A DNA stretch of 64,000 bases, taken from positions 1 through 64,000 of the forward strand of contig NZ_WUWG01000002.1 in NCBI RefSeq assembly GCF_009833495.1, read 5' to 3'. How positions within the stretch are numbered: position 1 is the stretch's first letter; each line of letters opens with the position of its first letter. Shown in pieces: positions 25,165-34,214 of the stretch. Below the pieces are notes generated by a model, which saw only the letters and a list, made by a program, of their open reading frames with translations, did not search any database and was not told the DNA's origin. This DNA comes from Oceanomicrobium pacificus. Its GTDB lineage: Bacteria > Pseudomonadota > Alphaproteobacteria > Rhodobacterales > Rhodobacteraceae. A program made the translations under genes and the position numbers.

Positions 25165-26292
25165 TTGAACGCCTATAGAAGTAGCTTAACCGGTGCTAAA
25201 TTGAAGTTTGTATTCAACTTGTTTGTCATTCTGGGCATCAGTGCGCTGATCTTCGGAGGCATAGAGCTGACGGTCCGTCTGTTTTTCCCCCAGACCGTTT
25301 CGACGACGTATATCGAGGGCGGTCCGATGGCCGTCCCTGACCCGACCCTGGGCTACCTGAACAGACCAAATACCGTCGCGAGAGTTGCCGCGCCTGAATA
25401 TGATGCTGAGTATCGGGTGGACGCCGATGGCTTCAGATATGGCGCGGAAGGTGGTCAGTCTTTCGCCACAAACAACGCAAGAACCGTTCTGCTTATCGGC
25501 GACTCCTTCACGTTTGGCGCGGCAAATCACTATAAGGACACATGGGCTGCAAGGCTGGCTGAAGCCGCCGATGCGGCAGGCCAGCCGGTAAATCTCGTGA
25601 ATGCGGGTGTGCCGGGGTACAGTACGACGCAACAGGCTCTTTATCTGGAAAGGCTCTTTGACGACCATCAGCCCGAAACCGTGATACTGATGTTCTTGCC
25701 GAACGACCTGTTTGCAAACGAGCCAATTCGGACGGTCGACGGTTTGGAGGTGGCGGAACGGGATGCAAGTTCCGTCACCGGCGGACGTGCGAAGAAGAAG
25801 TCGTCTCTGCAGTCTCTGACGCTGTTGAAGCGTCTTCTAATGAATTTCGACGGGACGTATGTCGGTCTCTACCTCATGACGCCTCGACGACAGTTCTTCG
25901 AGGTTCCGCAATCCGACCTGATGACCCGCAAACTCGAAACGACGAAAGATGTTATCGCGCGAATGGCCGATTTCACTCGGTCGCATGGGGCGGAGTTGCT
26001 CGTGATCTCGGTTCCGCAACTGGCGCAGGTCCTTGTCGCCGCGTCCGGTGCACCTGACCCTTCTATTGATGTGCACCTCATCGATCGCTTGCTGGGTGAC
26101 TTTGCCGACACGCAGGGGGTCCGCTGGGTTTCCACGTTGGGTCCCCTGACAGAGGCATATCTGAGGGATGGGCGTGATCTCTACTTCCGATTCGACGGGC
26201 ATCTCAATGCGCGCGGGAACGCGTTGATGGCGCAGTTGGTTCAGGACGCGCTCTTGTCCGAATTACGCATCCGGTCGGTTTCGTCCGATTGA
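25165..26292 (+). CDS. membrane-anchored SGNH/GDSL hydrolase
   Basis: Up to 375 residues. One N-terminal transmembrane helix (residues 14-32, FVFNLFVILGISALIFGG) anchors a periplasmic catalytic domain with block I LLIGDSFTFG (nucleophile Ser), block II-type NAGVPGYST, block III FLPNDLF and block V FDGHLNARGN (Asp-x-x-His). Such enzymes act as acyl or acetyl esterases/transferases on surface glycans (AlgX/DHHW-like). Its position after the polysaccharide genes fits this. Start is TTG 25165; TTG 25201 is an alternative. The 266 bp before it hold no gene. Confidence 0.8.
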   Translation: MNAYRSSLTGAKLKFVFNLFVILGISALIFGGIELTVRLFFPQTVSTTYIEGGPMAVPDPTLGYLNRPNTVARVAAPEYDAEYRVDADGFRYGAEGGQSFATNNARTVLLIGDSFTFGAANHYKDTWAARLAEAADAAGQPVNLVNAGVPGYSTTQQALYLERLFDDHQPETVILMFLPNDLFANEPIRTVDGLEVAERDASSVTGGRAKKKSSLQSLTLLKRLLMNFDGTYVGLYLMTPRRQFFEVPQSDLMTRKLETTKDVIARMADFTRSHGAELLVISVPQLAQVLVAASGAPDPSIDVHLIDRLLGDFADTQGVRWVSTLGPLTEAYLRDGRDLYFRFDGHLNARGNALMAQLVQDALLSELRIRSVSSD

Positions 26293-26417
26293 ACGAAATC
26301 AGGTGAATCGGCTCCCATAATCCTTGCTGCGTAAGAGCAGAGGCGACTCCCATATCGTTATTGAACTTGTCGGCTCTTGCAGCCCCTGCCAGAAGTCGGT
26401 TTCGCACGGCAAAAAAA

Positions 26418-26446
26418 TTGACAAGTCATATTTGTCTGATAAATAG
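26418..26446 (+). promoter_or_regulatory. promoter with operator-like palindrome for the GntR regulator gene
   Basis: TTGACA (26418-26423) followed after 15-17 bp by ATAAAT/AAATAG. The inverted repeat GACAA-7bp-TTGTC overlaps the -35 box, suggesting autorepression by the FadR-type regulator encoded 25 bp downstream. It is the AT-rich island in an otherwise GC-rich area. Confidence 0.55.
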
Positions 26447-26470
26447 GATGATACGAAACAAGGGGTCTTC

Positions 26471-27211
26471 ATGGCTGAAACGGTATCACTTACGGCGCGG
26501 AGCGGGCTGAGCTGGCAGATAGCCAGCGCCATCGGCACGCGGATCGTCAACGGCGAATATGCGCCTGGCGACGTGCTGCCGACCGAGAGTGATCTGGGCG
26601 AGGCCTACAATGTCGGGCGCTCCGCCGTGCGCGAGGCGATCAAGATGCTCGCCTCCAAGGGGTTAGTAGATGCCCGCCCGCGGCGTGGCACGATCGTGTG
26701 CGAACGCAACGCCTGGAGCTTTCTCGACGCGGACCTTCTGAGCTGGCTTGAGGGCTCGGCGCCCGATCAGGAATTCCTGCTGGAGCTGGTCGACATGCGC
26801 ATGGCCATCGAGACCGAGGCCGCGGCGCTCGCGGCCGGTCGGTCGGTGGCGCAAGAGGTCAAGGAAATCCGCGCGGCCTACGAGAAGATGGTCGCCGCCG
26901 AGATCGGGCAAGCCGACCCGATCGCGGCCGATCTCGAATTTCACAAGGCGATCGTGTCAGCGAGCGGCAACCGGTTCATGCGGCCGCTGGTGGCAATCGT
27001 CTCGACCGCACTGCGGTTCAGCTTCCGCTACACAAACGCGCTTGCGGGCGCGCATGTGGGCGATCTCGAAGAACATGAACGTATCCTTCTCGCGATCGAA
27101 GCCGGGGACGCCGAAGGCGCCCGCGCCGCGGTCCGCTCGCTGCTGCAAAGCGTGCGCGACGCGGTCGAGCGCGGGGGACAAAAGAATTCCGACGGACTTG
27201 AACAGACATAG
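26471..27211 (+). CDS. FadR-type GntR transcriptional regulator
   Basis: 246 residues. Winged helix-turn-helix at 14-78 (LPTESDLGEAYNVGRSAVRE, then LVDARPRRGTIVC for the wing), followed by an all-helical FCD ligand-binding domain with metal-site candidates D154 and H158 (ADLEFHKAIV), H195 and H202. Members of this type (DgoR, ExuR-like) respond to sugar acids. It is the first gene before a ribose/fructose-type ABC operon with sugar-acid enzymes on the same strand and most likely represses it. A palindrome on its own promoter suggests autoregulation. Confidence 0.9.
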   Translation: MAETVSLTARSGLSWQIASAIGTRIVNGEYAPGDVLPTESDLGEAYNVGRSAVREAIKMLASKGLVDARPRRGTIVCERNAWSFLDADLLSWLEGSAPDQEFLLELVDMRMAIETEAAALAAGRSVAQEVKEIRAAYEKMVAAEIGQADPIAADLEFHKAIVSASGNRFMRPLVAIVSTALRFSFRYTNALAGAHVGDLEEHERILLAIEAGDAEGARAAVRSLLQSVRDAVERGGQKNSDGLEQT

Positions 27212-27298
27212 GAGGCTTCGGAATCCGCCAGCCCGAGGAGGGACCAAGGCGGTAGAGAAACGGGACCGATGAGCGGCCCGTCAACTTGGGAGGACAGA

Positions 27299-28291
27299 AT
27301 GAATATCTCACTCAAGGCTGCAGCATGCGCTGCGGTCATCGGCGGAGCCGTGCTCGGCGCCATCTCGCCCGCCATTGCCGACGACCATTCCGACCAGCGC
27401 TACGTGATGGTCGTGCCGATCGCCGGCCACCCGTTCTGGGTGCCGATCCGTCAGGGTGCACAGGATGCAGCCGACCAGCTCGGCGTCGAGTTCGAGTTCA
27501 CCGGTCCGGTGGAATTCGATGCCATCGCCCAGCAGAACCAGATGGAACAGATCGCGCTGACCCAGCCGACCGCCTTCCTGACCGGTGCCTTCGATCCGTC
27601 CATGTCCGATGTGATCGACCGGGTGACCGACATGGGTGTGCCGGTCGCGACCTTCGACAGCGACGCGCCTGAATCCAAGCGCATCACCTTCGTCGGGCCG
27701 GACCACTACAATGTGGGCTACCAGTACGGCAAGAAGATCGTCGAGCTGATCTCGGCGGAAGGCAAGGACGAGGGGCAGATTGGCCTACTGACGGCAATCA
27801 ACCAGACCAATCTGCAAGTTCGCATCCAGGGCCTGAAAGACTATCTGGCTGCCAACGCCCCCAGTTTCGAGGTTGTTGCGGTCGAAGACAACCAGGGAGA
27901 TGACCAGGTCACTGCAGAGCGCACCAAAACGATGCTGCTCGGCAACCCCGACATTGACGGGATCGTGGTCATCAACGCGACCGGCACCGGTGTGGCCACC
28001 GCGCTGACCGAACTCGACATGAAGGGCAAGGTGCAGGTTGTCACCTCCGACGTGTTCGATCCGATCCTCTGCGGCATCATGGATGGTGCGATCCAGACCA
28101 CGAGCGCGGTGAACACCTATCTCGAAGGCTACATGTCGCTGCTGCTGGCCTACCAGTATGTGAACGGCAATGTCGACAAGGTGCCGGGTGCCGATGTGGG
28201 CGTCTCCAAACTGCCGCCGGTCATCGATCCGGGCCTGTTCTTCATCACTGAAGAGAATGCCGAAGTCTTCCTGACCGGAAGCTGTTCCTAA
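27299..28291 (+). CDS. sugar ABC transporter periplasmic binding protein (RbsB/FrcB family)
   Basis: 330 residues from ATG 27299, with GGGAGG 6-11 nt upstream. Signal peptide 1-26 (cleavage near AIADD). Type I periplasmic-binding fold: YVMVVPIAGHPFWVPI, FDSDAPESKRITFVG, QGDDQVTAERTKTMLLGNPD, and the late VTSDVFDP. It binds a pentose/hexose-like sugar for the FrcBCA-type importer encoded by the next two genes. The upstream ATG at 27269 would put residues before the signal peptide and is rejected. A strong hairpin after the stop may raise its expression above that of the permease. Confidence 0.92.
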   Translation: MNISLKAAACAAVIGGAVLGAISPAIADDHSDQRYVMVVPIAGHPFWVPIRQGAQDAADQLGVEFEFTGPVEFDAIAQQNQMEQIALTQPTAFLTGAFDPSMSDVIDRVTDMGVPVATFDSDAPESKRITFVGPDHYNVGYQYGKKIVELISAEGKDEGQIGLLTAINQTNLQVRIQGLKDYLAANAPSFEVVAVEDNQGDDQVTAERTKTMLLGNPDIDGIVVINATGTGVATALTELDMKGKVQVVTSDVFDPILCGIMDGAIQTTSAVNTYLEGYMSLLLAYQYVNGNVDKVPGADVGVSKLPPVIDPGLFFITEENAEVFLTGSCS

Positions 28292-28298
28292 CCGTTGC

Positions 28299-28326
28299 CC
28301 GGCCGCCGCGGATACGCGGCGGCCGG
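28299..28326 (+). promoter_or_regulatory. intercistronic GC hairpin after binding-protein gene
   Basis: Perfect 12-bp stem CCGGCCGCCGCG / CGCGGCGGCCGG with loop GATA, starting 8 bp after the stop codon. No T run follows, so it is more an mRNA 3' stabiliser or partial attenuator that lets the binding protein be made in excess, than a full terminator. Confidence 0.75.
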
Positions 28327-28348
28327 TATCCAACCTGGAGTGAATGAA

Positions 28349-29344
28349 ATGACCGCAACACAAGTGGAACGGCCCAGCCTGGGGCGCCGCGAAGGGATCG
28401 AGTGGAAACGGATCCTGCTGACGCGCGAGATGATCGTCTTCGTGATGATCCTGCTGCTCGGGATCGCCTCCACGATGATCTCGCCCTATTTCCTGACCGC
28501 CGCAAATATCAAGAATGTCGTCATCGGCATGTCGGTCGAGATGGTTGTGGCCATCGGGCTGACCCTTGTCCTGATCTCCGGCGGGATCGACCTGTCGGTG
28601 GCCTCCGTCGTCGCGCTGTCCGCTGTGGTGGTCGCGCTGGTGTTCGATGCAGGCGGATCGGTGCCGCTCGCCCTGTTCGCAGGCATCATGTCGGGCGTCA
28701 TCGTGGGCGCCGTCAACGGCGCGCTGATCGCCTATGTGAACCTCAATCCGCTTATCACGACGCTCGGCACGATGACGATCTTCCGCTCGGCGGTCTACAT
28801 CCTGTCCGGCGGCTATGCCATGTCCTCGATCCCGGCATCCTTCAAGGAGATCGCCAACGGGACCTGGGTACTTGGCCTGCCCAATCTCGTCGTGCTGACC
28901 GTGCTTCTGGTGCTGGTGTTCCACGTGCTCGTGGCGAACAATGTCTGGTTCCGGAAATTTTCCTTCCTCGGCGGCTCGGAAATGGCGGCCGTACGGGCGG
29001 GGATCAACACGCGCCGGCTGAAGATGCTCGGCTACATCATCTGTTCGGTTCTGGCGGCGGTCGCCGGGATCATCGTCGTGGCGCGCCTCGGCTCGTCCTT
29101 CCCCAACACCGCTCAGGGGATGGAACTGCGTGTCATCACCGCCGTCATCGTCGGCGGCTGTTCGATCTATGGCGGCAAGGGCACGATCATCGGTGCCGCG
29201 CTCGGCGTCCTGTTCCTGGCGCTCGTCAACAACATCCTCGTCCTCAATTCGGTGTCGGTCTACTGGCAGGGGGTGGCCTCGGGCTGCGTCCTCATTCTCG
29301 CCATCCTCTCGGACGCAATCATCAACCGGGGGAAACGCTCATGA
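28349..29344 (+). CDS. sugar ABC transporter permease (RbsC/FrcC family)
   Basis: 331 residues from ATG 28349 (GGAG 9 nt upstream). About 9-10 membrane helices; family markers: LVLISGGIDLSVASVVALSA, NGALIAYVNLNPLITTLGTM, and the EAA-like ITAVIVGGCSIYGGKGT. It forms the channel for the sugar bound by the preceding protein, as a homodimer. The stop overlaps the ATPase start (ATGA). An upstream TTG at 28295 would run through the hairpin and is rejected. Confidence 0.93.
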   Translation: MTATQVERPSLGRREGIEWKRILLTREMIVFVMILLLGIASTMISPYFLTAANIKNVVIGMSVEMVVAIGLTLVLISGGIDLSVASVVALSAVVVALVFDAGGSVPLALFAGIMSGVIVGAVNGALIAYVNLNPLITTLGTMTIFRSAVYILSGGYAMSSIPASFKEIANGTWVLGLPNLVVLTVLLVLVFHVLVANNVWFRKFSFLGGSEMAAVRAGINTRRLKMLGYIICSVLAAVAGIIVVARLGSSFPNTAQGMELRVITAVIVGGCSIYGGKGTIIGAALGVLFLALVNNILVLNSVSVYWQGVASGCVLILAILSDAIINRGKRS

Positions 29345-30093
29345 GCCGGCAAGCTTTGGTGGAAATGACCGGGATCGAAAAACGGTTCGGTCCGGTCGAG
29401 GTGCTCAAGGGCGTCGATTTCGAACTCTATGAGAACGAGGTTCTGGCCCTTCTGGGGGACAATGGCGCGGGCAAGTCCACGCTCATCAAGGTCCTCTCGG
29501 GCTACTACCAGCCCGACGCGGGCGAGATCTCGGTCGGCGGCGAGGACCGGAAGTTCGGCACGCCGCAGGACGCACGCGAAGCGGGGATCGAGACGATCTA
29601 TCAGGATCTCGCGCTTTTCGACAATCTGGACGTGGCGGCCAATGTCTATGCCGGCAAGGAGATCGTCGGTGGCGGCTGGCGGAAGCTCCTCGGCTTCGTC
29701 GATCACAAGACCATGCGTGAAACCGCGGCCGACGCCGTGTCGAAAATGGCGATCAACATCCCGCGGATCGACGTGGAGGTGAGTGCCTTCTCCGGCGGTC
29801 AGCGTCAATGTGTGGCGCTTGCGAAGTCGATCATGTGGGGCCGCAAGGTCGTCATCATGGACGAACCGACAGCCGCGCTTGGCGTCCGCGAGACGGGCAA
29901 GGTGCTCGACCTCATCCGCACCCTCAAGAGCCACAATCTGAGCGTCATCGTCATCATGCACAATATCGAGCATGTCATGGAAGTGGCCGAACGCGCGATC
30001 GTCATGCGCTCGGGCACGCGGCGGGGCACGGTGGACCTGAAGGGCCCCGACGACCGCGAAAGCCACGACAAGATCGTCCAGATGCTGATGTGA
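29341..30093 (+). CDS. sugar ABC transporter ATPase, single-domain FrcA type
   Basis: 250 residues. Walker A GDNGAGKST (39-47), signature FSGGQRQCVALAKS, Walker B VVIMDEPTAALG, switch His in VIVIMHNIEHV. It has one nucleotide-binding domain, as FrcA, whereas RbsA/XylG carry two in tandem; it must therefore work as a homodimer. Starts with ATG overlapping the permease stop. The frame extends far upstream without stops, but that part is antisense-like to the permease's coding frame and is not real. Confidence 0.93.
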   Translation: MSRQALVEMTGIEKRFGPVEVLKGVDFELYENEVLALLGDNGAGKSTLIKVLSGYYQPDAGEISVGGEDRKFGTPQDAREAGIETIYQDLALFDNLDVAANVYAGKEIVGGGWRKLLGFVDHKTMRETAADAVSKMAINIPRIDVEVSAFSGGQRQCVALAKSIMWGRKVVIMDEPTAALGVRETGKVLDLIRTLKSHNLSVIVIMHNIEHVMEVAERAIVMRSGTRRGTVDLKGPDDRESHDKIVQMLM

Positions 30094-30121
30094 CGTCCGG
30101 GCAGGGAAGAAAGCAAAGCAC

Positions 30122-30874
30122 ATGAACAGCTACGACCTGAAAGGCCAGCGCGCCATCGTCACCGGTGGCGGGCGTGGAATGGGCCTCGGCATCGCGGACC
30201 TTTTCCTCAAGAGCGGCGCCTCCGTGTCGCTCTGGGACATCAGCGCCGACACGCTGGCGGACGCGGCGGCCACGCTTGACGCGGGCGACCGTGTGGACAC
30301 GCAGGTGGTCGATGTCTCCGACCTGGCCTCGGTGGAGGCCGCGACGGCCGCCGTACGCGACCGGTTCGGCGGCATCGACATCCTTGTGAATGCCGCCGGA
30401 ATTGCCGGAGGCAACATGCCGCTCGACAGCTACGACGTGGACCTGTGGAACAAGACCCAGGCGATCAATGTCAACGGCACGTTCCACACCTGCCGCGCTG
30501 TCGTGCCGGTGATGAAAGAGGGGGATTACGGCCGTATCGTCAATGTCTCCTCCATGGCAGGCAAAGACGGCAACCCGAACGCGAGCGCCTACTCCGTCTC
30601 CAAGGCGGCAGTGATTGCACTGACCAAGTCGCTTGGCAAGGAACTGGCGACGACCGGCATCCGCGCAAATGTCATCACACCGGCCGTGATCGAGACCCCG
30701 ATGGTGGCCGCGGTCACGCCTGAACAACTCGAATATATGCTGGCAAAAATCCCGATGGGGCGCATGGGCACCGTCGCGGAGATTGCCAACCTCACCGCAT
30801 GGCTCTGCAGCCGCGACTGTTCCTATTCGACCGGCGCCGTCTTCGACATTTCCGGCGGCCGGGCCACCTATTGA
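30122..30874 (+). CDS. SDR dehydrogenase, probably 2-keto-3-deoxy-aldonate (fuconate-type) 4-dehydrogenase
   Basis: 250 residues, classical SDR: TGGGRGMGLGIA cofactor loop (15-26), NAAGIAG, and the S144-Y157-K161 catalytic set (SAYSVSKAAV). C terminus DISGGRATY. Proteins of this kind paired with an FAH-family hydrolase oxidise 2-keto-3-deoxy-L-fuconate/rhamnonate to the 2,4-diketo acid; the hydrolase gene starts 12 bp downstream. A close paralogue with the same C-terminal SGGRATY is at 40677. The substrate is inferred from context. Confidence 0.8.
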   Translation: MNSYDLKGQRAIVTGGGRGMGLGIADLFLKSGASVSLWDISADTLADAAATLDAGDRVDTQVVDVSDLASVEAATAAVRDRFGGIDILVNAAGIAGGNMPLDSYDVDLWNKTQAINVNGTFHTCRAVVPVMKEGDYGRIVNVSSMAGKDGNPNASAYSVSKAAVIALTKSLGKELATTGIRANVITPAVIETPMVAAVTPEQLEYMLAKIPMGRMGTVAEIANLTAWLCSRDCSYSTGAVFDISGGRATY

Positions 30875-30886
30875 AGGATTTCAGCA

Positions 30887-31756
30887 ATGAAACTCGTACG
30901 TTTTGGTGATGCCGGTGCCGAGAAACCGGGCCTGATCGACGCCGCCGGCGACCTGCGCGACCTGTCTGCGGAAATTGACGACGTAACAGGTGCCGTGCTC
31001 GGCCCCGATATGCTCGACCGCCTCAGGGCCATCGACACGGACGCGCTCCCGTTTGTGCCGGGTCAGCCCCGCATCGGCCCCTGCGTGGGCGATATCGGGC
31101 GCATCATTTGCATCGGACTCAACTATTCCGACCATGCTGCCGAAAGCGGCATGGCCGAACCTGACGAACCGGTCATCTTCATAAAAGGGTGTGCGGCAAC
31201 GGGGCCGAACGACACAGTCACCATCCCGCTCGGGGCGACCAAGCCCGACTGGGAAGTGGAACTGGCGGTCGTCATCGGCAGCCGGACCCAGCATGTCTCC
31301 GAAGACGACTCGCTCGACCATGTGGCCGGATATGCGGTCGCCAATGATGTCAGCGAACGGGCTTTCCAGCATGAAATGGGCGGCCAGTGGACCAAGGGCA
31401 AAAGCTGCGAGGGGTTCGCGCCTCTCGGCCCGTGGCTCGTCACCGCGGACGAGGTCGGCGATCCGCAAAAGCTCGGCATCTGGCTGGAGGTGAACGGCCA
31501 CCGCTATCAGGACGGATCGACCGCCGACCAGATTTTCGGCGTCCGCACGGTGGTGAGCTACCTGTCGCGCTTCATGGTGCTCAATCCCGGCGACGTCATC
31601 TTGACCGGCACGCCCGCAGGCGTCGGCGCCGGCATCCAGCCCGAACCGGTCTGGCTGAAGCCCGGCGATACGGTGCGGCTCGGCATCGACAAGCTGGGCG
31701 TGCAGGAACAGCGCTACGTGGCCTTTGAAGCCGCCCAGTCCGTGGCTGCACAATGA
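30887..31756 (+). CDS. FAH-family hydrolase, probably 2,4-diketo-3-deoxy-aldonate hydrolase
   Basis: 289 residues. FAH-fold markers: CIGLNYSDHAAESGM (H83), metal ligands E123 and E125 in DWEVELAVVIG and D154 in VANDVSER, then GKSCEGFAPLGPWLV and LTGTPAGVGAG. Members next to SDR dehydrogenases cleave 2,4-diketo-3-deoxy-L-fuconate/rhamnonate to pyruvate plus a lactate-type acid. Stop overlaps the start of the dehydratase gene. Paralogue at 39820. Cytoplasmic. Exact sugar unknown. Confidence 0.82.
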   Translation: MKLVRFGDAGAEKPGLIDAAGDLRDLSAEIDDVTGAVLGPDMLDRLRAIDTDALPFVPGQPRIGPCVGDIGRIICIGLNYSDHAAESGMAEPDEPVIFIKGCAATGPNDTVTIPLGATKPDWEVELAVVIGSRTQHVSEDDSLDHVAGYAVANDVSERAFQHEMGGQWTKGKSCEGFAPLGPWLVTADEVGDPQKLGIWLEVNGHRYQDGSTADQIFGVRTVVSYLSRFMVLNPGDVILTGTPAGVGAGIQPEPVWLKPGDTVRLGIDKLGVQEQRYVAFEAAQSVAAQ

Positions 31757-33471
31757 GCGGCCGCAAGCTCCGGTCGAGCCAATGGTTTGGCAATGTCGAC
31801 AAGCTCGGCTTCACCGCCCGTGGCTGGATGAAGAACCAGGGCCTCCCCGACGACCAGTTTGACGGTCGGCCGGTGATCGGCATTTGCAACACCTGGTCGC
31901 AACTCACGCCCTGCAATGCGCATCTGCGCGAACTGGCCGAGAAGGTCGCCCGTGGCGTGCATGAAGCCGGCGGCTTCCCGGTCGAGTTCCCGGTGATGAG
32001 CCTTGGCGAGACGCTGATGCGCCCCAACGCGATGATGTTCCGCAACCTCGCCGCGATGGATGTGGAGGAAACGATCCGCGCCAATCCGATCGACGGTGTG
32101 GTTCTGCTCGCGGGCTGCGACAAGACCACACCGGCCACGGTGATGGGGGCCGCCAGCTGCGACGTGCCGACGATCGTCGTCTCCGGCGGACCGATGCTGA
32201 ACGGGCGCCATCGTGGCCGGCAGATCGGATCGGGCACCGACGTGTGGCGCCTGTCCGACGAGTTGAACACCGGCAAGATCACCAAGGCCGAGTTCATCGA
32301 GGCGGAAAGCTGCATGAACCGCTCCGCCGGGTCCTGCATGACGATGGGCACGGCGTCCACCATGGCATCGATGGTCGAGGCGTTGGGTCTGGCCCTGCCG
32401 ACAAACGCGGCCATCCCCGCCGTGGACAGCCGGCGCAAAACGCTTGCGCAGATGGCCGGCCGGCGGATCGTCGACATGGTGACCGAAGACCTGCGTATCT
32501 CCAAGATCCTGACGAAAACCGCGTTCGAGAACGCGATCCGTGTCAACGGCGCGATCGGCGGGTCGACCAACGCGGTGCTCCACCTGATCGCCATCGCCGG
32601 CCGGATCGGCGTGGACCTGACGCTGGAGGATTGGGACCGGCTCGGGCGCGACATGCCCTGCCTCGTCAACCTCAAGCCGTCGGGCGATTTCCTGATGGAA
32701 GATTTCTATTATGCCGGCGGACTGCCTGCGGTGATGAAGGAGATCGACAGCCATCTCGACGGCGCGGCCATCACCGTGACCGGCAAGCCCTTGTCCGATG
32801 GATATGCGGATGCGGAATGTTTCGACCGCGACGTGATCCGGACCCTCGACGCGCCCTTCAAATCCCTTGGCGGTATCGCCGTGCTCAAGGGCAATCTGGC
32901 GCCGAAAGGCGCGGTGCTCAAACCGTCTGCGGCGAGCCCGAAGCTGATGCAGCATCGCGGTCGTGCCGTCGTTTTCGAGACCTATGACGACTACAAGCGG
33001 CTGATCGACGACGAGAGTTTCGACATGTCGCCCGATGATATCATGGTGACGAAAATGTGCGGGCCGCGCGGCTATCCGGGCTTTCCCGAGGTCGGGAACA
33101 TGGCTCTGCCCCGACGGTTTCTCAAAGCCGGTATCACGGACATGATCCGCATTTCGGACGCCCGCATGTCGGGCACCGCCTACGGCACGACGATCCTCCA
33201 TGTCGCGCCGGAGGCCGCCGCGGGCGGGCCGCTCGCAATCGTGCGCACCGGTGACATGATCGAGATCGACGTGCCGAACCGGCGACTCCATCTCGACCTG
33301 CCGGAGGAGGAGATCGCCCGCCGTCTGGAACTGTTCGAGACGCCGCCGCTGTACCTCGACAGCGGCTATTCCCGGCTCTACCAGGAGTCGGTCCTGCAGG
33401 CCGACAAGGGCGCGGATTTCGACTTCCTTGTCGGGTGCCGCGGCACGCCGCCGCCGAAAGACCCGTTCTGA
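31753..33471 (+). CDS. IlvD/EDD-family sugar-acid dehydratase (arabonate dehydratase type)
   Basis: 572 residues. Iron-sulfur ligands C54 (NTWSQLTPCN), C122 (LLAGCDKTTPA) and C195 (NRSAGSCMTMGTAST); Mg/substrate region WFGNVDKLGFTARGWMKNQG is typical of aldonate dehydratases for pentonates/deoxyhexonates rather than dihydroxyacid dehydratase. C-terminal domain markers KMCGPRGYPGFPEVGN and SDARMSGTAYG. It converts an aldonate to the 2-keto-3-deoxy acid, feeding the SDR and FAH enzymes just upstream. Overlaps both neighbours by a few bases. Confidence 0.9.
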   Translation: MSGRKLRSSQWFGNVDKLGFTARGWMKNQGLPDDQFDGRPVIGICNTWSQLTPCNAHLRELAEKVARGVHEAGGFPVEFPVMSLGETLMRPNAMMFRNLAAMDVEETIRANPIDGVVLLAGCDKTTPATVMGAASCDVPTIVVSGGPMLNGRHRGRQIGSGTDVWRLSDELNTGKITKAEFIEAESCMNRSAGSCMTMGTASTMASMVEALGLALPTNAAIPAVDSRRKTLAQMAGRRIVDMVTEDLRISKILTKTAFENAIRVNGAIGGSTNAVLHLIAIAGRIGVDLTLEDWDRLGRDMPCLVNLKPSGDFLMEDFYYAGGLPAVMKEIDSHLDGAAITVTGKPLSDGYADAECFDRDVIRTLDAPFKSLGGIAVLKGNLAPKGAVLKPSAASPKLMQHRGRAVVFETYDDYKRLIDDESFDMSPDDIMVTKMCGPRGYPGFPEVGNMALPRRFLKAGITDMIRISDARMSGTAYGTTILHVAPEAAAGGPLAIVRTGDMIEIDVPNRRLHLDLPEEEIARRLELFETPPLYLDSGYSRLYQESVLQADKGADFDFLVGCRGTPPPKDPF

Positions 33472-34214
33472 TGCCGGCGAACTACCCGGACCTTGAGGGA
33501 CGGACCGTTTTCATCACCGGCGGTGCGGCAGGTATCGGTGCGGCGATGGTGCGGGGATTTGCAGGGCAGGGCGCGCGCGTGGCCTTCGTCGATATAGACG
33601 AGGCCGCGGGCACGGCTCTGGCGGAGGAGACCGGCGCAGCCTTCACGCCGTGCGATATCCGCGACGTTGACCGGCTCGAGGAGATCATCGCCGCGACCGG
33701 CGCGCGGTTCGGACCGGTGCGTGTGCTCGTCAACAACGCTGCCAACGACCAGCGCCACGACGTGGAGGAGGTCACGCCCGACTACTGGCGCGAGCGTCTG
33801 TCGATCAACCTCGACCATGTGTTCTTCGCGGCCCGTGCCGCGCGGCGGCAGATGGGCCCGGAGGGCGGCGGGGCGATCATCAATTACGGCTCCACCAACT
33901 GGCTGGTGGGTGGCACGGGCATGATCGCCTACCAGGCGGCCAAGTCTGCCATCCACGGGATCACGAAGGGGCTCTGCAACGAATTCGGTCCGGACAATAT
34001 CCGGGTCAACTGCATCCTGCCGGGCTGGGTGATGACCGAGCGCCAGCTGGCGCTCTGGATGGATGAGGACGGCGCCCGATGGCTCAGTGAGCGGCAGGCC
34101 CTGCCGGGGCGGATCTCGCCCGAGAACGTGGCCGACATGGCGCTGTTTCTCGCCTCCGACGCCGCCGCCATGTGTTCGGGCCAGTTCTTCACCGTGGACG
34201 GAGGCATGATCTGA
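33471..34214 (+). CDS. SDR sugar 1-dehydrogenase
   Basis: 247 residues from ATG 33471 (TGATG overlap with the dehydratase stop). Cofactor loop TGGAAGIGAA, and the unusual NNAANDQRH where most SDRs have NNAG; this Ala-Asn-Asp text is typical of xylose/arabinose/galactose 1-dehydrogenases. Catalytic S141, Y154, K158. It would oxidise the free sugar at C1 to the lactone, which the next gene product hydrolyses. Paralogue at 46539 with the same NGAAND variation. Confidence 0.82.
   Translation: MPANYPDLEGRTVFITGGAAGIGAAMVRGFAGQGARVAFVDIDEAAGTALAEETGAAFTPCDIRDVDRLEEIIAATGARFGPVRVLVNNAANDQRHDVEEVTPDYWRERLSINLDHVFFAARAARRQMGPEGGGAIINYGSTNWLVGGTGMIAYQAAKSAIHGITKGLCNEFGPDNIRVNCILPGWVMTERQLALWMDEDGARWLSERQALPGRISPENVADMALFLASDAAAMCSGQFFTVDGGMI

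Noticed and set aside
28402-29340. Upstream extension of the FrcA-type ATPase frame
   Set aside because: The frame is open but overlaps the permease in another frame and its translation is low-complexity Arg/His/Gly text; the ATPase clearly begins at ATG 29341.
31714-33291. 525-codon minus-strand open frame
   Set aside because: It is antisense to the IlvD/EDD dehydratase, has a His/Arg/Asp-rich composition typical of the reverse frame of GC-rich genes, and shows no domain. Similar long shadows at 35103-36392, 38396-39640, 41929-43662, 45432-46310, 52023-53744 and 53557-54621 were rejected for the same reason.
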